The notes: generated from the letters alone by a model not told the origin. Counted from the stretch's first letter, positions 1 to 5,854 are shown. The stretch is DNA of 6,281 nt from Nevskiales bacterium (GCA_022616655.1 JAKEEJ010000029.1:1-6281); one strand, 5' to 3'. Program-made: numbers and translations.

Positions 1-40
1 CTGTCTTGAACTCCCTGGAATATCTCTGGTACTTGCTCAC
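1..40 (-). CDS. IS3-family transposase OrfA, N-terminal fragment
   Basis: Only the first 13 codons are in the window. From a GTG at 40 the reading is (M)SKYQRYSREFKT, which matches the opening of IS3-family OrfA proteins, where a K/R-R-Y-S-x-E-F-K motif leads into the DNA-binding helix-turn-helix. A near-perfect Shine-Dalgarno GGAGGT lies five bases upstream and decides the GTG start. An ATG at 59 opens a different frame that shows no transposase-like residues. Whether the gene is intact, or needs the usual frameshift into OrfB, cannot be seen. Confidence rests on a short but characteristic motif plus the terminal repeat. Confidence 0.7.
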   Translation of the reverse strand, partial: MSKYQRYSREFKT

Positions 41-42
41 TC

Positions 43-79
43 GACACCTCCTGGGGCATTGTCCCCGTATTGAGGTGTC
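43..79 (-). promoter_or_regulatory. Hairpin covering the transposase ribosome binding site
   Basis: GACACCTC and its exact complement GAGGTGTC (plus-strand 43-50 and 72-79) form an 8-bp stem. Inside it, GGGG (53-56) and CCCC (63-66) form a second 4-bp stem around a 6-base loop. On the minus-strand transcript the 3' arm holds most of the Shine-Dalgarno sequence GGAGGT (51-46), five bases before the GTG start at 40. RNA entering from outside the element would contain both arms and could hide the start. RNA begun near base 60 inside the element would lack the 5' arm. Sequestering translation starts against read-through is known for several ISs; its operation here is inferred. Confidence 0.55.
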
Positions 80-100
80 CGTTAAACCCGGGTCAATTCA
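78..100 (-). repeat. Terminal inverted repeat of the IS (left copy)
   Basis: The minus-strand sequence from base 100 inward has the TGAA tip and CCCGGGTTT core expected for an IS3-family end, where transposase binds. Its inner limit cannot be fixed without the partner repeat, so the end at 78 is approximate. It contains TTGACC (96-91), a good -35 match pointing into the element. The best -10 at normal spacing (TCAATA, 73-68) is poor, so an internal promoter here is only a possibility. Confidence 0.6.
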
Positions 101-111
101 CCTTCGTTTTT

Positions 112-1176
112 TCACGAAGTGAGATCACAGCCCGCATAAATTTGTTCATACTCGCCGGCCAGTTGTTCCGGGGAGCGCCGGTACATAGGGAAGGACTCGG
201 TGCGCTGAAGCAATTCTCCGCAGGCTTTGGCCCAGGCTACCGGACGTTCCTCCAGCGTCATCACGGTCCCTCCCTGTTGTCGTACGACTCCGGCGGCGCC
301 GCACGCGGAGGAAGCTGCCACCGGCACGCCGGCGGACAGGGCTTCGGTGAGCACCATGCCGAACGCTTCCGAGGAGGCCGGGTGCAGCAGCAGGTCCAGT
401 TCCGCATACAGAGAGGCCGCGTCCTGCCAGCCCAGCAGCCGATAACGGAAGGGAACGTTGCGGAACAGGTGCCGGATTTCGGCGGGATCGGGGCCGCTGA
501 CCACGAATTCCAGTTGCGGGCGTGCGGCGCTCAGGGCTCGCACAATTTTGACGGCCAGGGGCAGGCCTTTGCGTTTCCATTCACGGCCGATGAAGCCAAT
601 CCGTCCACCGCTCTCCGGAACGCGCTGTGCCGGCCGCGGCGGTACGAGGCGGGTGGCCGGCAGGACAGGTGGTTTGAGCCGGGCCGCGATTTCGGGATAG
701 CGTCGCTCGAGTGCGGCCGCCACCACGGGTGACACCGGCACAATGGCGCGCACCGAGGGCGCCGTCAGTTCGCGCCGCTCCAGATGCAGTTGCGCCGACA
801 CCCGGGGCGACAGCGCCGAAAGTCCCGGCCGCGTTTTCGGGTGCAGAAAGGGCATGGTGTGAAAGGTGGTGACGTGGTGCACGCGCAGGCGCTCGTGGCT
901 GTGGACGATGCGCCGCGGCGCGGGGTGGACCCGGAGCCAGGCTTCCACCGTCGCGGCAAAGCGGATCTGCGACCACCAGTTCGACCGTGCATCGCCGGCG
1001 TCCAGGGTTACAACGCGGATGGAGCGGTCCTCGGGTTCGTGATGCTGCGCCGCGCACAGCACGGTGAGGGCATGACCTCTGCGTGCCAGGGCGTGTGTCA
1101 GCTCCCAGACGTAGTTCTCCATGCCGCCCACACGGCCGAAGTTCCGCACCACCTGAATCAGTTCCATAGAAGTCAT
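112..1176 (-). CDS. Family 4 glycosyltransferase (GT-B), probable LPS/surface glycan assembly
   Basis: This 354-residue protein has the two Rossmann-like halves of GT-B enzymes. The N-terminal half has the acceptor-side glycine motif GRVGGMENY (about 14-22). The C-terminal half opens with GFIGREWKRKG (about 194-204), whose basic residues usually contact the sugar nucleotide phosphates. The family 4 signature E-x7-E lies in SSEAFGMVLTEAL, with glutamates at about 270 and 278. The enzyme should transfer a sugar from a nucleotide donor to a lipid-linked or LPS acceptor at the inner membrane. Its N-terminal motif resembles WaaG-type core enzymes, but donor and acceptor cannot be read from the sequence. 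The start is either the ATG at 1176 or an ATG at 1167 giving MELIQVV; neither has a strong Shine-Dalgarno, and the second fits the family better. It lies 33 bases after the toxin gene on the same strand and could share its transcript. Confidence 0.87.
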   Translation of the reverse strand: MTSMELIQVVRNFGRVGGMENYVWELTHALARRGHALTVLCAAQHHEPEDRSIRVVTLDAGDARSNWWSQIRFAATVEAWLRVHPAPRRIVHSHERLRVHHVTTFHTMPFLHPKTRPGLSALSPRVSAQLHLERRELTAPSVRAIVPVSPVVAAALERRYPEIAARLKPPVLPATRLVPPRPAQRVPESGGRIGFIGREWKRKGLPLAVKIVRALSAARPQLEFVVSGPDPAEIRHLFRNVPFRYRLLGWQDAASLYAELDLLLHPASSEAFGMVLTEALSAGVPVAASSACGAAGVVRQQGGTVMTLEERPVAWAKACGELLQRTESFPMYRRSPEQLAGEYEQIYAGCDLTS

Positions 1177-1199
1177 CCGAAGCGGCGGCGTCGCAACGC

Positions 1200-1223
1200 C
1201 GGGTAACGGTCAGCGCTTACCCG
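1200..1223. repeat. Short inverted repeat spanning the toxin stop codon
   Basis: CGGGTAA (1200-1206) and TTACCCG (1217-1223) are perfect 7-bp complements around a 10-base loop that contains the toxin stop codon (1210-1212). On the plus strand five T's follow at 1228-1232, but no plus-strand gene ends here. On the minus strand, the sense of the toxin, no T run follows. It could be an mRNA structure between the toxin and the glycosyltransferase, a weak terminator for antisense transcription, or chance. Confidence 0.35.
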
Positions 1224-1516
1224 TCCGTTTTTGCCACTGTTCTGGATGGCGGGCGTGGTGTATGACCGCAAGGATGTCGACGCGATCGGAGTGCTCGATA
1301 AAGAAGATGCCATACGGGAAACGCGACACGATGGCGTGGCGAATAAGTCCACGCACGCGGCGGAACTGCCTGGGTGCCGTTCTGAACTTGCTCAAGTTTG
1401 AGTTCCACGGCTGCCATGAACTCGGCGCCAAGGCCAGGACGCTGTTCCTGATGCCATCGATAGGCTTCGCGAAGGTCGGTCAGAGCCTCAGGGCGGAAAA
1501 TGACCGCAAGGCTCAC
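1210..1516 (-). pseudogene. ParE/RelE-family toxin, frameshifted
   Basis: The gene starts at GTG 1516, overlapping the antitoxin stop by four bases (GTGA). The first 50 codons read like a ParE/RelE-fold toxin, with VIFRPEALTDLREAY and then GLGAEFMAAVE. Near 1364-1370 the homology jumps to another frame, where FRRVRGLIRHAIVSRFPYG and then the tail DILAVIHHARHPEQWQKR complete the family pattern through the stop at 1210. Dropping one base near 1366 gives a continuous 101-residue protein, the normal size for these toxins. Unrepaired, translation stays in the first frame to a stop at 1217-1219 and makes a 99-residue product with a wrong C-terminal half. That product lacks the RFPY strand and the H-x-R-x-P-x-x-W end, so it is probably inactive. 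Members of this fold either cleave mRNA at the ribosome or poison gyrase; which applies here cannot be told. A sequencing error is possible. No slippery heptamer is seen at the shift. Confidence 0.8.
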
Positions 1517-1734
1517 GCGTTGCCAAGAATACGGCGTTTGACTTCGATCCAGGGGATGCCGTCCGACGGATTCGCCTGATACGCGGCAAAGCGCCGGTCC
1601 AGTTCTTCGGCCTGCCAGGGGGCGAGTTCGATCCGATCGGGTTGTTCCGCGACACTGTCCCAGATGGCTTCGACGAGCCGAATGCGCTCCTGAACCGGGA
1701 GTTTCAGGACCTCGGAAAGATTGATGGCGCTCAT
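1513..1734 (-). CDS. Type II antitoxin, addiction-module component family (Unstab_antitox-like)
   Basis: This 73-residue protein matches the small antitoxins of the addiction-module component family that pair with ParE/RelE toxins. The N-terminal part has LKLPVQERIRLVEAIWDSV (about 10-28). A polar middle section follows with W40 and an E-x-x-R pair. The end is DGIPWIEVKRRIL (about 58-70), which carries the usual I-P-W-x-E-V closing motif. In the family the protein binds and neutralises its toxin and helps repress its own promoter. The ATG at 1734 gives the usual family length. The frame stays open far upstream, but that is antisense to the plus-strand glycosyltransferase. No strong Shine-Dalgarno precedes the ATG. 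The stop overlaps the toxin start in GTGA, the common translational coupling of such pairs. The antitoxin frame is intact although the toxin is not. Confidence 0.85.
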   Translation of the reverse strand: MSAINLSEVLKLPVQERIRLVEAIWDSVAEQPDRIELAPWQAEELDRRFAAYQANPSDGIPWIEVKRRILGNA

Positions 1735-1830
1735 CACTGGACAATACACCAGCCGTGCCATGACCGCCATCGCAAACAGTGGACGGGCAGACGGGGATGC
1801 GGCCACGGTTCCGCCATACAATGCGCTGCC

Positions 1831-2643
1831 ATGAATGTGTCCGTCTCCGCCGCGGGAGCGCCGCGCCCGACCGTCTCGGCGGTGCTCATCACGCGCAACG
1901 CCGCCGCGCATCTGCGGGAATGCCTGTCGTCCGTGTCCTGGATGGATGAGATTGTGGTACTGGACGGCGGCAGCACGGACGAAACCGCCGTTCTCTGCCG
2001 CGAGTTCGGCGCACGGTTTGAACAGGCGCGCGACTGGCAGGGCTTCGGCATCCAGAAAAACCGCGCGCTGGAACGGGCGCGGAGTGAATGGATTTTTTCG
2101 ATTGACGCCGACGAGGTCTGCACTCCGGAACTGCGCCGTGCGCTGGAGCACGCGCTCCGCACGGCCGGCACGGCCGCGGCCTACGAGATGCCGCGGTGCT
2201 CCAGTTTCTGCGGCCGTGTGGTGCGTCATGGCGGCTGGTGGCCGGATTACGTGACGCGTCTGTTCCGGCGCGGGCAGGCCCGTTTTTCCGACAGCCGCGT
2301 GCACGAGCGCCTGCAGGTGGATGGACCGGTGGCGCGGCTGAACGTGCCGCTGCGGCATTACAGCTACGACACGCTGGAGCAGGCGCTGGAAAAAATGGAC
2401 CGCTACTCCACCCTGGGTGCGCGGCAGGCGTTTGAAGCCGGCCGGCGCAGTACGCCGCTCGCTGCCGTGTTACACGGGTTCTGGGCCTTTGTGCGGACGT
2501 ACCTGGTCCGCCTCGGATTTCTGGACGGCTGGACCGGGCTGGTGCTGGCCCGCTACAACGCGCACACCACGTATTACCGCTATCTGAAGTTGTGGTATCT
2601 CGGACGCAACGCTCAGCCGAGCCAGCGCGACACCGCCTCCTGA
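1831..2643 (+). CDS. Family 2 glycosyltransferase, WaaE/KdtX-like (LPS core)
   Basis: This 270-residue GT-A enzyme matches the WaaE/KdtX-type branch of family 2. The nucleotide-binding strand is VSAVLITRNAAAHL, followed by VVLDGGSTDET with D45. The branch motif DWQGFGIQKNRAL is at about 68-80. The metal-binding D-x-D is SIDADE (D92, D94). WWPDYVTRLFRR (about 136-147) and VHERL (about 157-161) follow, the usual acceptor-side and catalytic region. A conserved C-terminal stretch RLGFLDGWTGL and TYYRYLKLW (about 227-255) may sit on the membrane. Relatives add a glucose-type sugar to the inner LPS core; the exact sugar here is not known. The ATG at 1831 places the first beta-strand correctly, and no clear Shine-Dalgarno precedes it. 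The gene is divergent from the antitoxin (96 bases between starts), and its last 31 bases overlap the 3' end of waaC on the other strand. Confidence 0.9.
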   Translation: MNVSVSAAGAPRPTVSAVLITRNAAAHLRECLSSVSWMDEIVVLDGGSTDETAVLCREFGARFEQARDWQGFGIQKNRALERARSEWIFSIDADEVCTPELRRALEHALRTAGTAAAYEMPRCSSFCGRVVRHGGWWPDYVTRLFRRGQARFSDSRVHERLQVDGPVARLNVPLRHYSYDTLEQALEKMDRYSTLGARQAFEAGRRSTPLAAVLHGFWAFVRTYLVRLGFLDGWTGLVLARYNAHTTYYRYLKLWYLGRNAQPSQRDTAS

Positions 2644-3587
2644 ACCGCCTGCAGCGGTACCGTGTTGGGCCGGCGGGTGTCCACGGTTTTTGAGTCGCTG
2701 GAACAGAGATTGATCAGCTCGCCGCGCGCCAGCGATTCAAACACCGGCACCGACGGTCCGTAGAGGGTGATCGTGCGTTGGCCCAGCGCCACGGCCAGAT
2801 GCGTCAGGCCGGTGTCGAGGCCCACCACACAGCGCGCGCCGGCCAGTCGTTGAGCCAGTTCATCAAGTCCAAGTTTTGGCAGTACTTCTCCGTCAAACGC
2901 GGCCGCCAGCCGCTGCGCCGTGGCGCGTTCGGCCTCAGTGCCCCAGGGCAATACCGCGCGCAGCCCGTGTCTGCGCAGGTACTGGCCCAGGACCTGCCAG
3001 CGGTCTTCGGGCCACAGTTTGCTGGACCAGGCGGCCGCGTGAATCAAAACAACATAAGGCGTTGCCGCGGGATCGGTGGTGAAGCGCTTGATGTCCAGCC
3101 CGAAATCGGCCGGTGTGCGGGGGGGTTCGTAGCCGAGCGCGCGACTGAACAGTTCGCGCAGCTGGCCGACCTCGGAGGCTTGCAGATTCACCGGGATGCG
3201 CCGGTCGTAGAACAGGCTGGCCAGACCTTCGCGTGCGCTCGCGAAGGTGCGGCCGGCGACGGGGCCGCGCGCCTGGTGGGCCAGCCAGGCGCTTTTCAAC
3301 AGTCCCTGCGCATCCAGCACGCAGTCGTAGGACTCGCGCCGCAGGTTTTCACGGAAGTGCGGCCATTCACCGGAACGCAGCGTGTGAAAGATATTTTTAC
3401 GCCAGCGCCGCAGCGCGCAGGGCATCACGCGCCGCACCGCCGGATGCCAGGCCGGGATGTCGCGGTAGGCTTCTTCCACCAGCCAGTCGCACACCAGCCC
3501 CGGCACGGCGCGGGCCGCGTCGGTGAGCGGGATCAGCGCGTGAATCACGTCGCCAAGCGAGGAGGTTTTGACAATCAGCAGGCGCAT
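2613..3587 (-). CDS. waaC: LPS heptosyltransferase I
   Basis: This 324-residue GT family 9 enzyme would transfer the first L-glycero-D-manno-heptose from ADP-heptose onto Kdo of lipid A-Kdo, on the cytoplasmic face of the inner membrane. It opens with MRLLIVKTSSLGDVIHAL, the diagnostic heptosyltransferase I start, with the catalytic-base position Asp13. The C-terminal half has IHAAAWSSKLWPEDRW (K190, W192), where family members bind the donor phosphates. VVGLDTGLTHLAVALG (D258, H263) and TLYGPSVP follow; these match the ADP-heptose site. Length and residue spacing agree closely with E. coli WaaC. The ATG at 3587 was chosen because homology begins there; an in-frame ATG at 3647 would add 20 residues without family character. 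No clear Shine-Dalgarno is visible. It is divergent from the L,D-transpeptidase gene (68 bases between starts) and overlaps the preceding plus-strand gene tail to tail. Confidence 0.93.
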   Translation of the reverse strand: MRLLIVKTSSLGDVIHALIPLTDAARAVPGLVCDWLVEEAYRDIPAWHPAVRRVMPCALRRWRKNIFHTLRSGEWPHFRENLRRESYDCVLDAQGLLKSAWLAHQARGPVAGRTFASAREGLASLFYDRRIPVNLQASEVGQLRELFSRALGYEPPRTPADFGLDIKRFTTDPAATPYVVLIHAAAWSSKLWPEDRWQVLGQYLRRHGLRAVLPWGTEAERATAQRLAAAFDGEVLPKLGLDELAQRLAGARCVVGLDTGLTHLAVALGQRTITLYGPSVPVFESLARGELINLCSSDSKTVDTRRPNTVPLQAVQEAVSRWLG

Positions 3588-3618
3588 GGGGGCCGATGCA
3601 CGAAAGCGGAGACTGGCT

Positions 3619-3630
3619 GATATATTAGGG
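3619..3630. promoter_or_regulatory. Candidate shared -10 region between divergent genes
   Basis: An AT-rich block (GATATATTAG) stands out in the 68-base GC-rich gap between waaC and the L,D-transpeptidase gene. On the plus strand TATATT (3621-3626) would give a leader of about 23 bases to the ATG at 3656. On the minus strand TAATAT (3627-3622) would give about 28 bases to the ATG at 3587. No good -35 hexamer is visible on either strand at 16-18 bases. The call rests on composition and geometry only. Confidence 0.35.
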
Positions 3631-3655
3631 CGCTTCGGGGATTGCATCTGAAATC

Positions 3656-4855
3656 ATGATCTTGGCTGGTAGACACCGGTTCCCGCCGCTGTTGTTGCTG
3701 CTGGTCCTGGCGCCTTCGAACCCGGCTTGGGGAATATCGGCGGGTGTGCAGGAGCCGCACCCCGAGACACAGCTGCTGTCCGCCCTCGATGCCCTGCAGG
3801 CGGGGCGGCTCAACGAAGCGTGGCAGTCATTGGAGCGGTTGGTACAGCAGCAACCCAACTTTCTTCTGGCCCGGTGGTACCGCGACGAGGTGCAGGCCGC
3901 ACGTCAGGGAACGGCTTCACACACGCGGCTGGACGGGCAGCACGATCCCGCCGTGCAGGAGCTGATGGAGGAGGCGCGGTTGCGGCAAGGGCAGTGGCGC
4001 ACGCCGGTGCCGGCCGGCTGGGTACCGGATGCCGTTCTGCAACTGTCCGACGTTCACCGGTACGCGGCGGTGGTGGATCTGGTGCGCGCGCGCCTGTACC
4101 TGCTGGAGAATCGTGGCGGTACCCTGTCGCTGAGCCAGCATTACTATGCCGCCATCGGCAGGAACGGCGCGCGCAAACAAACCACCCGCGACCAGCGTAC
4201 CCCGATCGGGGTGTACCGCATCACCGGATTCATCAGGGACGAACAACTGCCGGAGCTGTACGGCGCCGGCGCGTTTCCCGTGGATTATCCCAACGCCTGG
4301 GATCGCCACCTCAACCGGACCGGCACCGGCATCTGGGTGCACGGCGTCCCGCGCGACACCTACAGCCGTGCGCCGCGCTCGAGCGAGGGCTGCATCACGC
4401 TGGCCAACGCCGACCTGCTCGCGCTCCGGCCATTTCTGGTGCCGGGCGAAACGCCGGTGGTTTTCAGCGACACCCTGAGCTGGCAGCCCCCCGAGCAGCT
4501 GGAACCACAGCGTCAGGAATTTCTGCGACACCTCGAAGACTGGCGGGTCCGCTGGTCGGCGCGTGACACGGAGGGATACCTGGCCTACTACGCCGATGAT
4601 TTCAAGACCGGCGACGGCATGAACCGTGCGGCGTTTGCCGCGTACAAACGGCGCGTGAATGCGGATAAATCGTTCATTGACGTCCAGCTCAAAGACCTGG
4701 ACGTGTTCCGTTATCCGGGCGACGAACCCCTGGTGCTGGCGCGTTTTGTCCAGCAGTACCGCAGCGACCGGTTCTCGCGCACCAACGAGAAGGAGCAGTA
4801 CTGGCGGCGAACGGCGGAGGGTCGCTGGCTCATCGTCAGGGAGGCGAGCCGCTGA
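3656..4855 (+). CDS. Exported L,D-transpeptidase (YkuD) with NTF2-like C-terminal domain
   Basis: This is a 399-residue protein. Residues 1-26 form a signal peptide, with basic residues, a PLLLLLVLAP core and a likely cut after PAWG. Residues 38-80 look like one TPR-like helical pair (LDALQAGRLNEAWQSLERL). The YkuD domain covers about 138-272. It has TPIGVYRI at about 182 and the catalytic motif WVHG (H229) followed by RSSEGCIT (S243, C246), the H-x(n)-S-x-G-C pattern of this cysteine enzyme family. Residues about 285-399 form an NTF2/SnoaL-like domain, starting RQEFLRHLEDWRVRWSARD and ending WRRTAEGRWLIVREA. The same YkuD plus NTF2 layout occurs in Csd6 of Helicobacter pylori, which trims peptidoglycan tetrapeptides as an L,D-carboxypeptidase. 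The protein could therefore be a cross-linking transpeptidase, a lipoprotein-attaching enzyme or a trimming carboxypeptidase in the periplasm. Its last 20 bases overlap the SGNH gene on the opposite strand. Confidence 0.9.
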   Translation: MILAGRHRFPPLLLLLVLAPSNPAWGISAGVQEPHPETQLLSALDALQAGRLNEAWQSLERLVQQQPNFLLARWYRDEVQAARQGTASHTRLDGQHDPAVQELMEEARLRQGQWRTPVPAGWVPDAVLQLSDVHRYAAVVDLVRARLYLLENRGGTLSLSQHYYAAIGRNGARKQTTRDQRTPIGVYRITGFIRDEQLPELYGAGAFPVDYPNAWDRHLNRTGTGIWVHGVPRDTYSRAPRSSEGCITLANADLLALRPFLVPGETPVVFSDTLSWQPPEQLEPQRQEFLRHLEDWRVRWSARDTEGYLAYYADDFKTGDGMNRAAFAAYKRRVNADKSFIDVQLKDLDVFRYPGDEPLVLARFVQQYRSDRFSRTNEKEQYWRRTAEGRWLIVREASR

Positions 4856-5849
4856 GGGCGCGCGGCGCGCGTTGTTCCCGTAACGCCTGCTGAACCCGAG
4901 GGGCCAGTTGCTCGGCGGCCCGCCGGTGTCCGGCCGTGGCCCAGTGCAGTCCATCGCCACTGAACATCGCCGCGTAATCCTGTCCCACGAACAGTTCACC
5001 GGTCGCCACGTGATGCACCCCGGGGCCGGTCAGGCCGCGGGCGAATTCGTCCAGACCCCAGGCGTCCAGGCGTGGAGGCGAGTGAGGCCGGTACTGCGCG
5101 GTCGTGAGCAGAATCAGAGGCACGTTCTGCACACGGGCCAGCGTCACCGATTCCCGGGTCTTTTCCCGGCTGCGGTGTTGCCAGGCCTGGAGTTTGACCG
5201 GGTCCTGTTCGGCCGCGATCCACTCCACGGTCGGATCGCGCACACTGCGCAGCAGGCGCACGTCGCCGGGCAGGTATTTCATGAACGCCCGCTCGAATTT
5301 CCACTCGTACGCGCGCCGCAGCGCCCAGCTCTTGAGCAGCCACTGGCGCGGATGCCAGGATTCAAACGCCCGTTTGCGGTCCCAGTCGCGCGCGTCCTGG
5401 CCCTCGTTGAAATCGTTGACGTGCAGCACGATCAGATCCGGTTGATACGCCAGCGCCTGTTGCAGAACGAGGTGCTTGCGCGTGGCGCCGTAGCCGGTCA
5501 CGGCCAGATTGAACGATTCCACGTCGAGCCCCTGTTCGCGCAGCACGTGCTCCAGCTGGCTGGGATAGGAGAGTTCCAGCCCGTCGCCGCGCGCAATGGA
5601 GTCGCCAATGCTGAACACGCGGATACGGCCCGCGGGCTTGTCCTGGGCGAAGGATTGCGGATAGAAACGCCGTCCTCCGGCACGGTGCAGTTCCACGGTT
5701 GCTCCGTTCCGTACAAATCCGGCCGTGGGCGAGTAGCCGTATTCGAAACGTCCGGTGAACCCGTCCACGAACACCAGACGACAGAGCAGCTCGAACACGG
5801 CCAGCACGCCCACCGGCACCCCGAACGCTTTGGTCACGATCGGTGGCAC
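4836..5849 (-). CDS. Membrane-anchored SGNH/GDSL hydrolase-like protein, likely partner of the MBOAT
   Basis: This 337-residue protein has a hydrophobic N-terminal segment (about 8-28, VPVGVLAVFELLCRLVFV) that should anchor it with the rest in the periplasm. The SGNH blocks are all present. Block I is FSIGDSIARG, with probable nucleophile S84. The block II glycine is in VTGYGAT (about 117-123). Block III is LHVND with N145. Block V is GDGLHWATAGH, with D299 and H302 completing the triad. Family members cleave or transfer acyl esters on carbohydrates or lipids. It starts only 5 bases after the MBOAT stop, so the two are almost certainly one transcript. That pairing resembles AlgI with AlgJ/AlgX or PatA with PatB, where the SGNH partner completes O-acetylation of a glycan. 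The start codon is GTG at 5849, without a clear Shine-Dalgarno, which suggests translational coupling. Substrate unknown. An independent esterase is the alternative. Confidence 0.85.
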   Translation of the reverse strand: MPPIVTKAFGVPVGVLAVFELLCRLVFVDGFTGRFEYGYSPTAGFVRNGATVELHRAGGRRFYPQSFAQDKPAGRIRVFSIGDSIARGDGLELSYPSQLEHVLREQGLDVESFNLAVTGYGATRKHLVLQQALAYQPDLIVLHVNDFNEGQDARDWDRKRAFESWHPRQWLLKSWALRRAYEWKFERAFMKYLPGDVRLLRSVRDPTVEWIAAEQDPVKLQAWQHRSREKTRESVTLARVQNVPLILLTTAQYRPHSPPRLDAWGLDEFARGLTGPGVHHVATGELFVGQDYAAMFSGDGLHWATAGHRRAAEQLAPRVQQALREQRAPRALSGSPP

Positions 5850-5854
5850 GGTTA

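Larger units (their letters stand above)
1..100 (-). mobile_element. IS3-family insertion sequence, left end (partial)
   Basis: Read on the minus strand, the element starts at base 100 with TGAATTGACCCGGGTTTAAC and runs off the left edge. A TGAA start followed by a CCCGGGTTT core is typical of the terminal repeats of one group of IS3-family elements. A transposase start with a strong ribosome binding site follows 60 bases inside, which is where IS3 OrfA genes begin. The outer boundary at 100 is inferred from the terminal motif. The other end, the orfB part and any target duplication (candidate bases start at 101) lie outside the window. The insertion is 11 bases beyond the stop codon of the glycosyltransferase gene at 112-1176, so that gene is not interrupted. 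Confidence 0.72.

Noticed and set aside
102..119. Six-bp hairpin (CTTCGT / ACGAAG) at the end of the family 4 glycosyltransferase gene
   Set aside because: No T run follows on the minus strand, and the arms include the last codons of the gene. Not convincing as a terminator.
70..732. Plus-strand open frame of 220 codons opposite the family 4 glycosyltransferase
   Set aside because: It crosses the IS boundary and is antisense to clear GT-B motifs.
1360..1375. Programmed ribosomal frameshift in the toxin gene
   Set aside because: No slippery heptamer and no obvious stimulating structure are visible at the switch point. A mutation or sequencing error is simpler.
1735..2358. Long minus-strand open frame extending the antitoxin upstream by about 200 codons
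   Set aside because: It is antisense to the well-supported family 2 glycosyltransferase and has no family-like residues. The antitoxin is full length from the ATG at 1734.
2778..3620. Plus-strand open frame of 280 codons opposite waaC
   Set aside because: The waaC frame has catalytic motifs throughout. The opposite frame is a composition effect of GC-rich coding DNA with no recognisable domain.
4858..4872. GC-only hairpin (CGCGC-GGC-GCGCG) just after the L,D-transpeptidase stop, followed by TTGTT
   Set aside because: The stem is only five bases with no real T run, and it lies in SGNH coding sequence of similar composition. Too weak to call a terminator.
3917..4999. Minus-strand open frame of 360 codons opposite the L,D-transpeptidase
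   Set aside because: It has no signal, motif or domain and fully overlaps a strongly supported gene, so it is a shadow frame.
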